A DNA stretch of 64,000 bases, from the NCBI RefSeq assembly GCF_052055585.1, contig NZ_CP170485.1:868001-932000 (forward strand), given 5' to 3'. The notes beneath the pieces were generated by a model. It was not told where the DNA came from. It saw only the letters and a list, made by a program, of their open reading frames with translations, and searched no databases. Source of the DNA: Oceanicaulis sp052055585 (GTDB taxonomy: Bacteria; Pseudomonadota; Alphaproteobacteria; Caulobacterales; Maricaulaceae). Each line of letters starts with the position of its first letter. The first letter of the stretch is position 1. Of this stretch, positions 36,782 through 45,188 are shown in pieces. Position numbers and translations under genes: made by a program.

Positions 36782-38014
36782 ATGAAGACGGGGGGCGTCG
36801 TGAACCAGCATACAGCACCAGTGGCCGCCAAGGACCGCTTTGAAAGTCTGGACGTCCTGCGCGGACTGGCCGTGCTCGGCATTCTGATGGTGAATGTCCA
36901 GGCCTTCACCATGGCCTCAAACGCCTATGTCTATCCGCCCGCGCATATGGATCTGACCGGCGCCAATCTGACGGTCTGGTACATCACGCACGTCTTCTTC
37001 GAGATGAAGTTCATCACGATTTTCTCGGCGCTTTTCGGCGCGGGGATGTTGCTGATGGTGGGCGATGAGCCTGACGCCTCGCGCAAGCTGCACTTCTCGC
37101 GCATGACCTGGCTTCTGGTGATCGGCCTCATCCACATGTTCGGCCTGTGGTTTGGCGACATTCTTGTCACCTATGCCCTGGGCGGCTTCATCATCGTGTT
37201 CTTCCGGCGCATGTCGCCGGCCAAGCTGATCGGCTGGGGCCTGTTCTGGACGGCGCTTTCAGGGCTGCTGATGATCCTTCTGATGGCGAGCTTTACCCTT
37301 CTGCCGCCGGACATGACCGCTGTCGATGTGGGCATGGCCTACACGGATGAGCAGCTGGCGGAACTCGTCGGGACCTATCAGAGCGGATATCTGCAAAGCC
37401 GCATCCCCAATGCCGCAAACGGGCTGGGCAATATCCTGATGTTCGCCTTCTTTGGCGGCCGGATCGTCGGGGTGATGCTGCTGGGCATGGCGCTGTTCAA
37501 GCTGGGCTTCCTTCTGGGACGCTGGAACGTGCGAAATTACGTGATCGCGGCGGCGGTCGGGCTTGGCGTCGGCCTGCCTCTGGTCGCCTGGGGCGGTCAG
37601 GTCGCAATTGATCATGCCTTCTCTCTCGATACGATCTGGGTGCACACCGCGACAAACTATGCGGGCAGCCTGTTGGTCAGCTTCGGTTATGCCGCCCTGA
37701 TCAATCTCGCCTGCAAGGCGCCCTGGCTGAAGCTGGTCCGGATGCCGCTGGCGGCGGCCGGGCGCATGGCCTTCACCAATTACCTCACCCAGACCATCAC
37801 CATGGTGTTCCTGACGGTGGGCGGGATCGGTCTTGGGCTGTTCGGCCAGCTCGAACGCGTGGATCAGGCGCGACTGGTCATTCTGATCTGGGCGGTGCAG
37901 CTGATCATCTCGCCGCTCTGGCTCAGCGTGTTCCGCTTCGGTCCGTTTGAATGGCTCTGGCGCAGCCTCAGCTATGGCAAGCTGCAGCCCTTCTTGAAGA
38001 AGTCTGACGCGTGA
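36782..38014 (+). CDS. DUF418 (YeiB-like) membrane protein
   Basis: The 410-residue protein has about ten membrane helices. It begins RFESLDVLRGLAVLGILMVN, the hallmark of DUF418/YeiB and acyltransferase-3-like membrane proteins, and ends with the DUF418 block around AAGRMAFTNYLTQTITMVFL and FRFGPFEWLWRSLSYGK. The function of YeiB is unknown; a role in envelope modification is often assumed. A GTG at 36800 with a GGGGGG box is an alternative start. The stop overlaps the GTG of the next gene. Confidence 0.85.
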   Translation: MKTGGVVNQHTAPVAAKDRFESLDVLRGLAVLGILMVNVQAFTMASNAYVYPPAHMDLTGANLTVWYITHVFFEMKFITIFSALFGAGMLLMVGDEPDASRKLHFSRMTWLLVIGLIHMFGLWFGDILVTYALGGFIIVFFRRMSPAKLIGWGLFWTALSGLLMILLMASFTLLPPDMTAVDVGMAYTDEQLAELVGTYQSGYLQSRIPNAANGLGNILMFAFFGGRIVGVMLLGMALFKLGFLLGRWNVRNYVIAAAVGLGVGLPLVAWGGQVAIDHAFSLDTIWVHTATNYAGSLLVSFGYAALINLACKAPWLKLVRMPLAAAGRMAFTNYLTQTITMVFLTVGGIGLGLFGQLERVDQARLVILIWAVQLIISPLWLSVFRFGPFEWLWRSLSYGKLQPFLKKSDA

Positions 38015-38400
38015 GCGAGGTCCGGGCGGGCGACGCCTTTGCGGTCTATGGCCTGTTAAGAGCGGGAGAGAGCGGATTTGCGCAATTCGGGCTTGAGCAG
38101 GCCTTCGCGCCGCTTGGCCCCTGCGTGCTGCCTGGCCAGCTTTATGATCTGGGCGCCTATCCCGGCCTTGTGGAGGGCGAGGGGCAGGTGGTCGGCGAAA
38201 TGTTCGAGGTACGCGATGCTTCGGTCATGCCCAAAGTCGACGCCTATGAAGATTACTGGCCCGAGGATCCGGCGCGCTCGCGCTATGAACGCCGCAAGGT
38301 CCGGCTGATCGAGCCGGACCGGGACGCCTGGGTCTATGTCTGGGTGCTGGGCGTTCAGGACGCCCGGCTGATCCGGAGCGGGGACTGGTTCAAGCGCTAG
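38011..38400 (+). CDS. Gamma-glutamylcyclotransferase-like (AIG2/YtfP) protein
   Basis: The 129-residue protein has the GGCT-fold opening AVYGLLRAGESGF (equivalent to the VYGTLRxG loop), the PGQLYDLGAYPGLV strand and the GEMFEV strand, with Glu in the VDAYEDYW region. Related enzymes cyclise gamma-glutamyl compounds. The GTG start overlaps the DUF418 stop, so the pair is coupled. Its stop overlaps the stop of maiA on the other strand by four bases. The substrate is unknown. Confidence 0.8.
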   Translation: MSEVRAGDAFAVYGLLRAGESGFAQFGLEQAFAPLGPCVLPGQLYDLGAYPGLVEGEGQVVGEMFEVRDASVMPKVDAYEDYWPEDPARSRYERRKVRLIEPDRDAWVYVWVLGVQDARLIRSGDWFKR

Positions 38401-39041
38401 ATCGCGTCGGGCTGGTTCTCGGGCGCCGCGCGCTCGAACTCGGGCAGGGCGCGGGCGGCTTCGTCCGCCGCCACAAGCCGGGGGTAGGGCGCCAGGTCCA
38501 CGCCAAAGCGGCGGGCGTTGAACATTTGCGGCAACAGATAGATTTCCGCCAGCGTCGGGCCGTCGCCAAAGGTGAAACCGTTCTGGCCGTCCGCTTGTTC
38601 CGCCAGCTTTTCCAGCGCATCAAACCCGAGGCTGATCCAGTGACGCGCCCAGGCGGGGCCCGCCTCTGCGTCATCGCCCGCCAGCTCGCGCGCCTTCTTC
38701 AGGATGCGCAGGTTCTGCAGGGGGTGGATGTCACAGCCGATCGCCGCTGCGAAGGCGCGAACCTTTGCGCGTTTGATCGGGTCAGAGGGCAGCAGCGGAC
38801 GCTGGGGGAAGGTCTCCTCGATCCATTCGAGAATCGCGACGGACTGGGTCAGGATTTCCCCATCCACTTCCAGCGCCGGCACCAGTCCCTGCGGGTTCTT
38901 GGCCTTGTAGGCGTCTGAATGCTGTTCGCCCTCAACCAGGTTCACGCCCACATAGTCAAAGGGCACGCCCTTCCAGTTCAGCGCAAGCCGGGTGCGATAG
39001 CTGGTGCCGGAGCGAAAATAACCGTGCAGGACCAGTTTCAT
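38397..39041 (-). CDS. maiA: Maleylacetoacetate isomerase (zeta-class GST)
   Basis: The 214-residue product has the zeta GST active-site motif YFRSGTSYRTRLALNWKG (canonical SSCxWRVR region is altered to SGTSYRTR), the cis-proline NPQGLVPALEVDG, the QSVAILEWIEE helix and the FGDGPTLAEIYLLPQ core of the C-terminal domain. It isomerises maleylacetoacetate to fumarylacetoacetate in tyrosine breakdown. It is divergent from hpd, which supports the pathway. ATG 39041 begins the first strand. Confidence 0.88.
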   Translation of the reverse strand: MKLVLHGYFRSGTSYRTRLALNWKGVPFDYVGVNLVEGEQHSDAYKAKNPQGLVPALEVDGEILTQSVAILEWIEETFPQRPLLPSDPIKRAKVRAFAAAIGCDIHPLQNLRILKKARELAGDDAEAGPAWARHWISLGFDALEKLAEQADGQNGFTFGDGPTLAEIYLLPQMFNARRFGVDLAPYPRLVAADEAARALPEFERAAPENQPDAI

Positions 39042-39092
39042 GGAACAATTCTCCGCAGTTTGAGGGGGCGTCGCTGACTTAGGGGGTGAATT

Positions 39093-39110
39093 TAGTTGCA
39101 AATGATACTA
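39093..39110. promoter_or_regulatory. Candidate MarR-type operator
   Basis: An 18-base imperfect dyad TAGTTGCAAATGATACTA (TAGT-N2-CA-N2-TG-N2-ACTA) lies in the 151-base gap between divergent maiA and hpd, 52 bases from the maiA start and 83 from hpd. Its size and symmetry suit a MarR dimer, and a MarR gene follows hpd. Binding is inference. Confidence 0.45.
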
Positions 39111-39192
39111 TCTTCCGCCACACGACGATGCGCGCCGAAACCGGACTGATCAAGCCATTCGGCGCATCACGATTGATTTAAGGGAGCGCCCC

Positions 39193-40260
39193 ATGGCCGA
39201 TCTGTTTGAGAACCCGCTGGGCACCGACGGCTTCGAGTTCGTCGAGTACACGAGCCCGGAACCGGAAAAGCTTGAAGCGCTGTTTGAAAGCCTCGGCTTC
39301 ACCGCCGTCGCCAAGCACAAGACCAAGAACATCATCCGCTACAAGCAGGGCGATGTGACCTTCCTGGTGAACAAGGAAGAGACCGGCCAGGCCGCTGACT
39401 TCCGCAAGGAACACGGCCCGAGCGCGAACGCCATGGCGTTCCGCGTCAAGGACGCCAAGAAAGCCTATGCCGACGCCATCGAGCGCGGCGCCGAGCCGTT
39501 CGGCGACGGCGTCTGGACCGACGCCATTCCGTCCATCAAGGGCATTGGCGGCTCCGTCCTCTATCTCGTGGACACCTATGGCGATGCGACGATCTATGAT
39601 GATCTGTTCGAGCCGATCCCGGGCGCCGAGGATAAAGGAGGCGTGGGCCTTGAGGTGCTCGATCACCTGACCCACAACGTGATCAACGGCAATATGAACA
39701 AGTGGGCGAGCTTTTACGAGAACGTCTTCAACTTCCGCGAAATCCGCTATTTCGACATCAAGGGCCAGCACACCGGCCTTCTGTCTCGCGCCATGACCGG
39801 CCCGTGCGGCAAGCTGAAGATCCCGCTGAACGAAAGCTCTGACGATCAGTCCCAGATCTCTGAATATCTGCGTGAGTACAATGGCGAAGGCATCCAGCAC
39901 ATCGCCCTGACCACGCCGAACATCTATGAGACCGTCGAGAAGCTGCGCGAGAACGGCGTTGTCTTCCAGTCCACGCCGCAAACGTATTACGAGCTCGTGG
40001 ACGAGCGCGTGCCGAACCATGGCGAGGATCTGGAGCGTCTGAAGAAGAACTCCATCCTGGTCGACGGCAATCCGGAAACCGGCGATGGCCTGCTGCTGCA
40101 GATCTTCACCACGACCAATATCGGTCCGATCTTCTTCGAGATCATTCAGCGCAAGGGCAATGAAGGCTTCGGCGAGGGCAACTTCAAGGCCCTGTTTGAA
40201 TCTATCGAGCTCGACCAGATCCGCCGCGGCGTGATCAAGACCGAGCCGGCCGCCGAGTAA
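39193..40260 (+). CDS. hpd: 4-hydroxyphenylpyruvate dioxygenase
   Basis: The 355-residue enzyme converts 4-hydroxyphenylpyruvate to homogentisate with Fe(II) and oxygen. Two VOC-type modules are visible. The iron ligands fall in LDHLTHNV (His), GIQHIALTT (His) and IFFEIIQRKG (Glu). The C-terminal gating helix FKALFESIELDQIRRGV is present. An AAGGGAG box precedes the ATG. It is divergent from maiA and followed two bases later by a MarR gene. Confidence 0.96.
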   Translation: MADLFENPLGTDGFEFVEYTSPEPEKLEALFESLGFTAVAKHKTKNIIRYKQGDVTFLVNKEETGQAADFRKEHGPSANAMAFRVKDAKKAYADAIERGAEPFGDGVWTDAIPSIKGIGGSVLYLVDTYGDATIYDDLFEPIPGAEDKGGVGLEVLDHLTHNVINGNMNKWASFYENVFNFREIRYFDIKGQHTGLLSRAMTGPCGKLKIPLNESSDDQSQISEYLREYNGEGIQHIALTTPNIYETVEKLRENGVVFQSTPQTYYELVDERVPNHGEDLERLKKNSILVDGNPETGDGLLLQIFTTTNIGPIFFEIIQRKGNEGFGEGNFKALFESIELDQIRRGVIKTEPAAE

Positions 40261-40262
40261 TC

Positions 40263-40757
40263 TTGGCGGACGACGCCCGCATAACTCCGGACGCAGGCGA
40301 GGGCGCAAGCCTTCGCCTGCCGTCCTATGTGCCGTATCGGCTGTCGGTGACGTCGAACAAGGCGTCCAGCCTGATCGCCAAGGCCTATCAGGCCCGGTTC
40401 GGGCTGACGATCTGGGAATGGCGGGTGATTGCGGTCCTGGGTGAGGGCGAGGCCCTGACGGCCCAGGCGGTGTGTGAAGCGACCGCCATGGACAAGGTCA
40501 GCGTCAGCCGCGCCATCCGCGCGCTGGACGAGCGCGGGCTGGTGGCCCGGATCCGAAACAAGCAGGACCGGCGCGCCAGTGATGTGTCACTGACGCCCGA
40601 GGGGCAGGCGATCTACGCCGAAGTCGCCCCCCTGGCGCTTGATTATGAAAAGAAATTGCTTGAGGCGTTCAGCGATGAGGAGCGCGACCAGCTGATGAGT
40701 CTCCTCGACAAGCTGGAAGCGCAACTTGATGAAGTCGGGCAGGCGTTCGAACGCTAG
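40263..40757 (+). CDS. MarR-family regulator, probably of tyrosine catabolism
   Basis: The 164-residue protein has the winged-helix order of MarR: FGLTIWEWRVIAVLGEGEALTAQAV, recognition helix DKVSVSRAIRALDERGLV and wing RIRNKQDRRASDVSLTPEG. It should be a dimeric, ligand-responsive repressor. The TTG at 40263 directly after hpd was taken as start. There is no ATG before the conserved part, and a GTG at 40329 would cut into the N-terminus. Position and a palindrome upstream of hpd suggest that it controls hpd and maiA. Confidence 0.85.
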   Translation: MADDARITPDAGEGASLRLPSYVPYRLSVTSNKASSLIAKAYQARFGLTIWEWRVIAVLGEGEALTAQAVCEATAMDKVSVSRAIRALDERGLVARIRNKQDRRASDVSLTPEGQAIYAEVAPLALDYEKKLLEAFSDEERDQLMSLLDKLEAQLDEVGQAFER

Positions 40758-40794
40758 AGCTCTGTTCTGGTCGATCTCGGTCGACCAAAAAGCT

Positions 40795-41247
40795 TTAGCC
40801 CTGAGCGATCAGGCTGAGCCATTGCGCGATCAGCGCAGGGCTTTCAGAGCCTTCAATCTCGACCGTCACATCCTGAGTCAGCTGCAGCTGGCCCGGCTTG
40901 CGTTCGATGACGTTCGCAAGCGTGAACGTGCCGCGGATCTTTGACCCGACCCGAACCGGCGTCAGGAAACGGACTTTCTCAAAGCCGTAATTGATGCCGA
41001 TCACGCCTGCGGGAAAGTCCGGCAGGGCCTGCTCGCCGAAATGGCTGAGCATGGACAGCGTCAGGAAGCCGTGGGCGATCGGACCGCCGAACGGGCTTTC
41101 GTTTTTGGCGCGTTCCGGGTCCACATGAATGAACTGGTGATCTTTGGTCACGTCCGCAAAGGCGTTGACCTGATCCTGAGTGACCTCAAACCAGTCCGAC
41201 GAATGCGATTGGCCCACACGGGCCTTGTATGTGTCTAGCAAGCTCAT
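40795..41247 (-). CDS. MaoC-like (R)-enoyl-CoA hydratase
   Basis: The 150-residue hotdog protein has the hydratase motif DHQFIHVDPERAKN (catalytic Asp and His) and GGPIAHGFLTLSML, defining the MaoC/PhaJ R-specific enoyl-CoA hydratase group. It hydrates trans-2-enoyl-CoA. Length is normal for the single-domain type. It lies alone on the minus strand between the MarR gene and a small membrane protein gene, so its physiological pathway is unclear. Confidence 0.88.
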   Translation of the reverse strand: MSLLDTYKARVGQSHSSDWFEVTQDQVNAFADVTKDHQFIHVDPERAKNESPFGGPIAHGFLTLSMLSHFGEQALPDFPAGVIGINYGFEKVRFLTPVRVGSKIRGTFTLANVIERKPGQLQLTQDVTVEIEGSESPALIAQWLSLIAQG

Positions 41248-41271
41248 GGCGTCACTTGAACGCTAAAGCGC

Positions 41272-41538
41272 TTAACCGTCAAGTGACTGATCGCCTCGAC
41301 GCCGCTTGATCACCCATTTCACGAGACCGAAGATCGAGATCGACAGCCAGCAGATTTCGATCACGAAACTGGCGAGGTTGAACGTCACCATCAGCGAGAC
41401 AATCAAGAGGGATGCGCCGCACAGATTGAGCAGAAGATAGCCGAGCCCGTCGCTTCTCACTTTCTCGATCTGCAAGAGGAAATAGCCCGCCAGCACGCAG
41501 GCCACGCCCATCAGTCCGATGATGTCGGTCAGGGTCAT
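41272..41538 (-). CDS. Small CBU_0592-like membrane protein
   Basis: The 88-residue protein has three hydrophobic segments: LTDIIGLMGVACVLAGYFLL, a central LLNLCGASLLIVSLM and SFVIEICWLSISIFGLVKW. It resembles the small CBU_0592 membrane protein family of unknown function. The C-terminus is basic (KRRRGDQ). The next gene on this strand, maoC-like, ends 24 bases away and is upstream, so they may be co-transcribed. Confidence 0.72.
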   Translation of the reverse strand: MTLTDIIGLMGVACVLAGYFLLQIEKVRSDGLGYLLLNLCGASLLIVSLMVTFNLASFVIEICWLSISIFGLVKWVIKRRRGDQSLDG

Positions 41539-41681
41539 ATGAGGCGGGTCCTTGTGACGCGAGTTGAGGCTCTGGCCATACTGTCCCCGCGCGCGGGGAA
41601 CAAGTCATGCGGCTGCGTGAAGGTCTGTTAACGGCCGGGCCTTTAGGGTTCGGCGTTCATCTGCATGGAGGGTTGGTCGCG

Positions 41682-41996
41682 ATGAGCGCGCCCGTTCTGG
41701 ACCGAGACCATCTTGAACAATACACGGCCGGCGACGCCGCGCTTGAAGCGGAATTGTTTGGCCTTCTGGCGGCGCAAATCGAGGCGTGCGTCAGCGCCTT
41801 GAAGGCGGCCAGCTCAGAACGTGATTGGCGTATCGCGGCCCATACTCTCAAGGGCGCGTCGCGCGGGGTCGGGGCGATGGAGCTGGGCGAGGCGTGCGCG
41901 CTGGCGGAAGAACGCTTTGGCGATGCAGAAGCGCTGCAGGCGGTTGAGACGGCGGCGGATCGCGCCAGCAACGCCATGGCGGCTGTGCGCGGCTAG
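41682..41996 (+). CDS. Histidine phosphotransfer (Hpt) protein
   Basis: The 104-residue protein is one Hpt four-helix bundle. His54 in AAHTLKGASRGVG is the phospho-acceptor. Such proteins relay phosphate between hybrid kinases and response regulators. The ATG at 41682 follows a GGAGGG box, while a start at 41607 would add an unrelated 25 residues. No kinase adjoins it. The hybrid kinase at 2020 is one conceivable partner, but that is speculation. It overlaps the chorismate mutase gene by four bases tail to tail. Confidence 0.85.
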   Translation: MSAPVLDRDHLEQYTAGDAALEAELFGLLAAQIEACVSALKAASSERDWRIAAHTLKGASRGVGAMELGEACALAEERFGDAEALQAVETAADRASNAMAAVRG

Positions 41997-42337
41997 CGCG
42001 TCTTGTCCCAGACCTTGAATTCATAGGCGATCGACTGCTCAACCAGCTCGCGCCAGACCGGTTCGGCGATCTCGGCGGGAAGCCCGGCGGGTTCGGCGGC
42101 CTTGAGCACTTTCGTCACCACATCCTCGATGCGCTCTTCATCGCGCACCACATCCCGGCTGGGTTTGATCCGGGCGGCGGCCTGCATATAGCGCGAACGT
42201 TCAGCGATCAGCGCCACCAGCGCCCGATCCATACGGTCCACGCCGTCACGCACCTCCGCCATGGTCTCGCACGCTTCAGGAGCGGTGCGGGCGTTCAGGT
42301 CATCCAGATCAAAATGGGCAGGTGATTTTGAAGTCAT
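41993..42337 (-). CDS. Chorismate mutase, AroQ type
   Basis: The 114-residue protein consists of the three-helix AroQ fold: VRDGVDRMDRALVALIAERSR (with the conserved Arg and Asp), AARIKPSRDVVRDEERIEDV (Lys and the D-E-R-I/V motif) and WRELVEQSIAYEF. It rearranges chorismate to prephenate for Phe and Tyr synthesis. The first 25 residues are not conserved, and MAEVRDG at residue 26 could be an internal start. It stands alone on its strand. Confidence 0.9.
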   Translation of the reverse strand: MTSKSPAHFDLDDLNARTAPEACETMAEVRDGVDRMDRALVALIAERSRYMQAAARIKPSRDVVRDEERIEDVVTKVLKAAEPAGLPAEIAEPVWRELVEQSIAYEFKVWDKTR

Positions 42338-42439
42338 GTGCGGCGTTATAGGCTGAAGTTTGAGCGCTCCAAACCCCTTCGTCGCATTGCATCATGCCGG
42401 GGCGCAGCTAAAACGGCGGAAGAAGAGCAGGAGAGCGCC

Positions 42440-43063
42440 ATGCAGCCCGTCACCCTTTACGGCAATATCGAGAGCGGCAACTGTCTGAAGACCCTGTGGG
42501 CGGCGAAAATCGCTGATGTCCCGCATGACTGGGTCGAGGTGGATATTTTCGGCGGCGAGACCCGCAGCGATTCCTTCCTGGCGCTGAACCCGGCCGGTCA
42601 GGTGCCGGTGCTGCGCCATGAAGATGGCCGCACTCTGGCCCAGTCCAACGCCATCCTGCTTTACCTGCTCGATGGCACGGCGCTCATCCCGTCAGACCCG
42701 TTCAAGCGGGCGGTGATGATGCAATGGCTGTTCTGGGAGCAGTATTCGCACGAGCCCTATATCGCCGTGCGGCGCAGCGCCCTGCGCTTCAAGGGCGCGA
42801 ACGAGGCCGATCTCGACCCCGAGCTCTACGCCAAGGGCCGCCGCGCGCTGGGCGTGATGGAGATGAACCTCATCTCGCAAAGCTTCATGGTGGGCGAAGA
42901 GATGAGCGCAGCGGACATCGCGCTGGTGGCCTATACGCGCGTCGCCGATGAGGGCGGCTTTGACCTGTCTGAATTCCCCGCCGTCAATGGCTGGGTGCGC
43001 CGCGTGGAGAGCGCGCTGGGCATCGAGCATGGCCAGGCGGCGGTGCATGGCGATCCCGAATAA
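42440..43063 (+). CDS. Glutathione S-transferase-like protein
   Basis: The 207-residue protein has a thioredoxin-like N-terminal domain (VTLYGNIESGNCLKTLW, cis-proline AGQVPVL, the QSNAILLYL glutathione contact) and a helical C-terminal domain with SFMVGEEMSAADIALVAY. It belongs to the general bacterial GST group, which conjugates or isomerises electrophiles. A GGAGAG box precedes ATG 42440. A shared terminator follows. The natural substrate is unknown. Confidence 0.85.
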   Translation: MQPVTLYGNIESGNCLKTLWAAKIADVPHDWVEVDIFGGETRSDSFLALNPAGQVPVLRHEDGRTLAQSNAILLYLLDGTALIPSDPFKRAVMMQWLFWEQYSHEPYIAVRRSALRFKGANEADLDPELYAKGRRALGVMEMNLISQSFMVGEEMSAADIALVAYTRVADEGGFDLSEFPAVNGWVRRVESALGIEHGQAAVHGDPE

Positions 43064-43084
43064 TCGCCTGACGCAGCATGGATG

Positions 43085-43115
43085 AAAAAAAGGGGCGGTT
43101 CGACCGCCCCTTTTT
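43085..43115 (+). terminator. Bidirectional terminator after GST gene
   Basis: The stem GGGGCGGT / ACCGCCCC with a three-base loop is flanked by seven A and five T. It separates the GST gene from the convergent VWA gene. Confidence 0.9.
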
Positions 43116-43119
43116 GTCT

Positions 43120-44307
43120 CTACCGCCGTTTGGCCAGTTCCTTCATCGCCTTGTCCACGCCCGACAGGGTCAGGGGGAACATGCGCTCCTCGCCGATGAT
43201 CTCGCGCACCAGCTGCACCGAATAGGTGTGCGGCCACCAGCCCTCGGGCGTGGGGTTCAGCCAGATCAGGTGGGGATAGGTCTCTTTCAGGCGACGCAGC
43301 CAGACCCCGCCCGCTTCCTCGTTCCAGTGCTCGACCGACCCGCCCGGATGGGTGATCTCGGTCGGGGACATGGCGGCGTCACCCACGATCACGACCTTGT
43401 AGTCGCTGGGGTATTTGTGCAGCACATCCCACATGGAGCGGGTTTCGGTGCGCCGGCGCAGATTGGACTTCCACACGCCCTCATAGATGCAGTTGTGGAA
43501 GTAGAAATACTCAAGATTCTTGAACACGCCCCGCGCCGCCGAGAACAGGCGTTCGGTGAGATCGATATAGGGGTCCATGGACCCGCCCACATCAAAGAAC
43601 ACCAGCACTTTCACCGCATTGCGACGCTCGGCGCGCATCTGCACATCCAGATAGCCCTTGCTGGCGGTGGCGCGGATGGTGCCTTCAAGATCGAGCTCTT
43701 CCTCGGCCCCGTCGCGCGCGAACTGGCGCAGGCGGCGCAGCGCGACCTTCAGGTTTCGGGTGCCCAGCTCGCGCTCGGAATCAAGATCCTTGAAGCGGCG
43801 GTTCTCCCAGACCTTGTTGGCTTTCTTGTTCTTGGACTGGCCGCCAATGCGCACGCCGTTCGGGCTCCAGCCCGAATTGCCATAAGGGCTCGTGCCGCCG
43901 GTGCCGATCCATTTATTGCCGCCTTCGTGGCGCTTTTCCTGCTCCTTGAGACGATCCTGCAGCGTCTTCATGAGCTGGTCGAAATCCATCTCCTGCAGCG
44001 CTTCCATCTCCTCTTTGGTGAGATGGCGCTTCATCTGGGCGGTCAGCCAGTCCTCGGGGATCTCGTCAGATTTGAACAGATCGCCCAAGGCCTCGATGCC
44101 CTCGAAATGATGGGCGAAGACCTTGTCGAACTTGTCGAAATTGCGCTCATCCTTGACCAGCGCCGCCCGACTGACCGCGTAGAAGCTGTCCACCTCCTGC
44201 TCGATCGCGCCTTTTTTCAGGGCTTCAAGCAGGGTGAGATATTCCCGGGTGGAGACCGGGATCTTGGCGGCGCGCAGATCCGTGAAGAAGCGGTGGAAGA
44301 GGGCCAT
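43120..44307 (-). CDS. VWA-domain protein, CoxE-like
   Basis: The 395-residue protein has a helical N-terminal part (LRAAKIPVSTREYLTLLEAL) and a C-terminal von Willebrand factor A domain with the metal site DVGGSMD (239-245; the usual DxSxS serine is Gly, giving D-V-G-G-S). CoxE-like proteins work with MoxR ATPases to insert cofactors or remodel protein complexes. The MoxR gene lies at the head of the same operon, with one unknown gene between. The target complex is not encoded here. Confidence 0.87.
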   Translation of the reverse strand: MALFHRFFTDLRAAKIPVSTREYLTLLEALKKGAIEQEVDSFYAVSRAALVKDERNFDKFDKVFAHHFEGIEALGDLFKSDEIPEDWLTAQMKRHLTKEEMEALQEMDFDQLMKTLQDRLKEQEKRHEGGNKWIGTGGTSPYGNSGWSPNGVRIGGQSKNKKANKVWENRRFKDLDSERELGTRNLKVALRRLRQFARDGAEEELDLEGTIRATASKGYLDVQMRAERRNAVKVLVFFDVGGSMDPYIDLTERLFSAARGVFKNLEYFYFHNCIYEGVWKSNLRRRTETRSMWDVLHKYPSDYKVVIVGDAAMSPTEITHPGGSVEHWNEEAGGVWLRRLKETYPHLIWLNPTPEGWWPHTYSVQLVREIIGEERMFPLTLSGVDKAMKELAKRR

Positions 44308-44309
44308 GG

Positions 44310-45134
44310 CTACTCCTCGAGCAGGGTGTCCACCAGAGCGAACAGGTCGGCCCGTGCCGCGTCCTGATCCGCTGCCGGATAGCGCATCATATAGGCGGTG
44401 AGGGCGCCGTCATGGGCGCGGGTTCCCAGCACCACACGCTGAACGCCCGTAGGAGCCGGATGCTCGAATACGCGTTCATACACGGTCACGCCATCCGCAC
44501 TTTCAAGTTCGATCCAGCTCTCGCGACGCGCTTCGGGGATGGTGTTCAAAAGCGCGTCCATCGCAGCGGGGCTGTCGCTTGCGTCCACATATTGCAGGCG
44601 CAAACCGAAATCATCGAGCGACCAGTACTGGCAGCCCGGCGCGTCATAGATGTCAAACAGCAAGAAGCCGTCTTCCATCATGGCGCAGCTGAGCTGGTCA
44701 TGAACCACCGTATCGCCCTCTGCCCGCCAGCCGGCGTTTTCAGGGTGCAGAGTGACGAACTGCGCGGTCAGCGCTTCGCCGTCTTCGCCCGCCAGGGTCA
44801 CGCCGCGCCATTGTTCGGCGGCAAGATGGGCCGGATTGGCGGCAAGGCCGGGCGGCAATTCGCCCATCCCGCCCAAAATCTCACGCCCGGCCGCCGCATG
44901 CATGGTCGCCTCGCTCCAGTCGGACTGGCGCGCATTGATATCGGTCAGCATGTGCCGGACCCGGTATTGCGACAGCGCGTCCGGCGCCGCCTCAAGCGCG
45001 ATCAGCGCCTGATCCTCGGCCTGATCATAGTCGCTCGCGAACATGGCCTGCATGGCGCCGCGCAGAGGCTCCATAAAGCTGGGGTCCGGTTGCGAAGCGA
45101 GGCCCAGGGCGGCGGCGAGAACAAGCGTTTTCAT
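44310..45134 (-). CDS. Unknown exported protein in the MoxR-VWA operon
   Basis: The 274-residue product has a short hydrophobic start (MKTLVLAAALGLASQPD) that can act as a signal peptide, a helical part with FASDYDQAEDQALIALEAAPDALSQY resembling a TPR-like hairpin, and a beta-rich C-terminal half (ENAGWRAEGDTVVHDQLSC, CQYWSLDDFGLRLQYV). It contains two or three cysteines that could pair in the periplasm. I recognise no family. It starts 55 bases after moxR and ends two bases before the VWA gene, so all three should be co-expressed. Confidence 0.75.
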   Translation of the reverse strand: MKTLVLAAALGLASQPDPSFMEPLRGAMQAMFASDYDQAEDQALIALEAAPDALSQYRVRHMLTDINARQSDWSEATMHAAAGREILGGMGELPPGLAANPAHLAAEQWRGVTLAGEDGEALTAQFVTLHPENAGWRAEGDTVVHDQLSCAMMEDGFLLFDIYDAPGCQYWSLDDFGLRLQYVDASDSPAAMDALLNTIPEARRESWIELESADGVTVYERVFEHPAPTGVQRVVLGTRAHDGALTAYMMRYPAADQDAARADLFALVDTLLEE

Positions 45135-45188
45135 AACGGGAACCTTTGGGGGCTAAGTAGATAAGGCAGTTAATTCTGTGCCTTAGCC

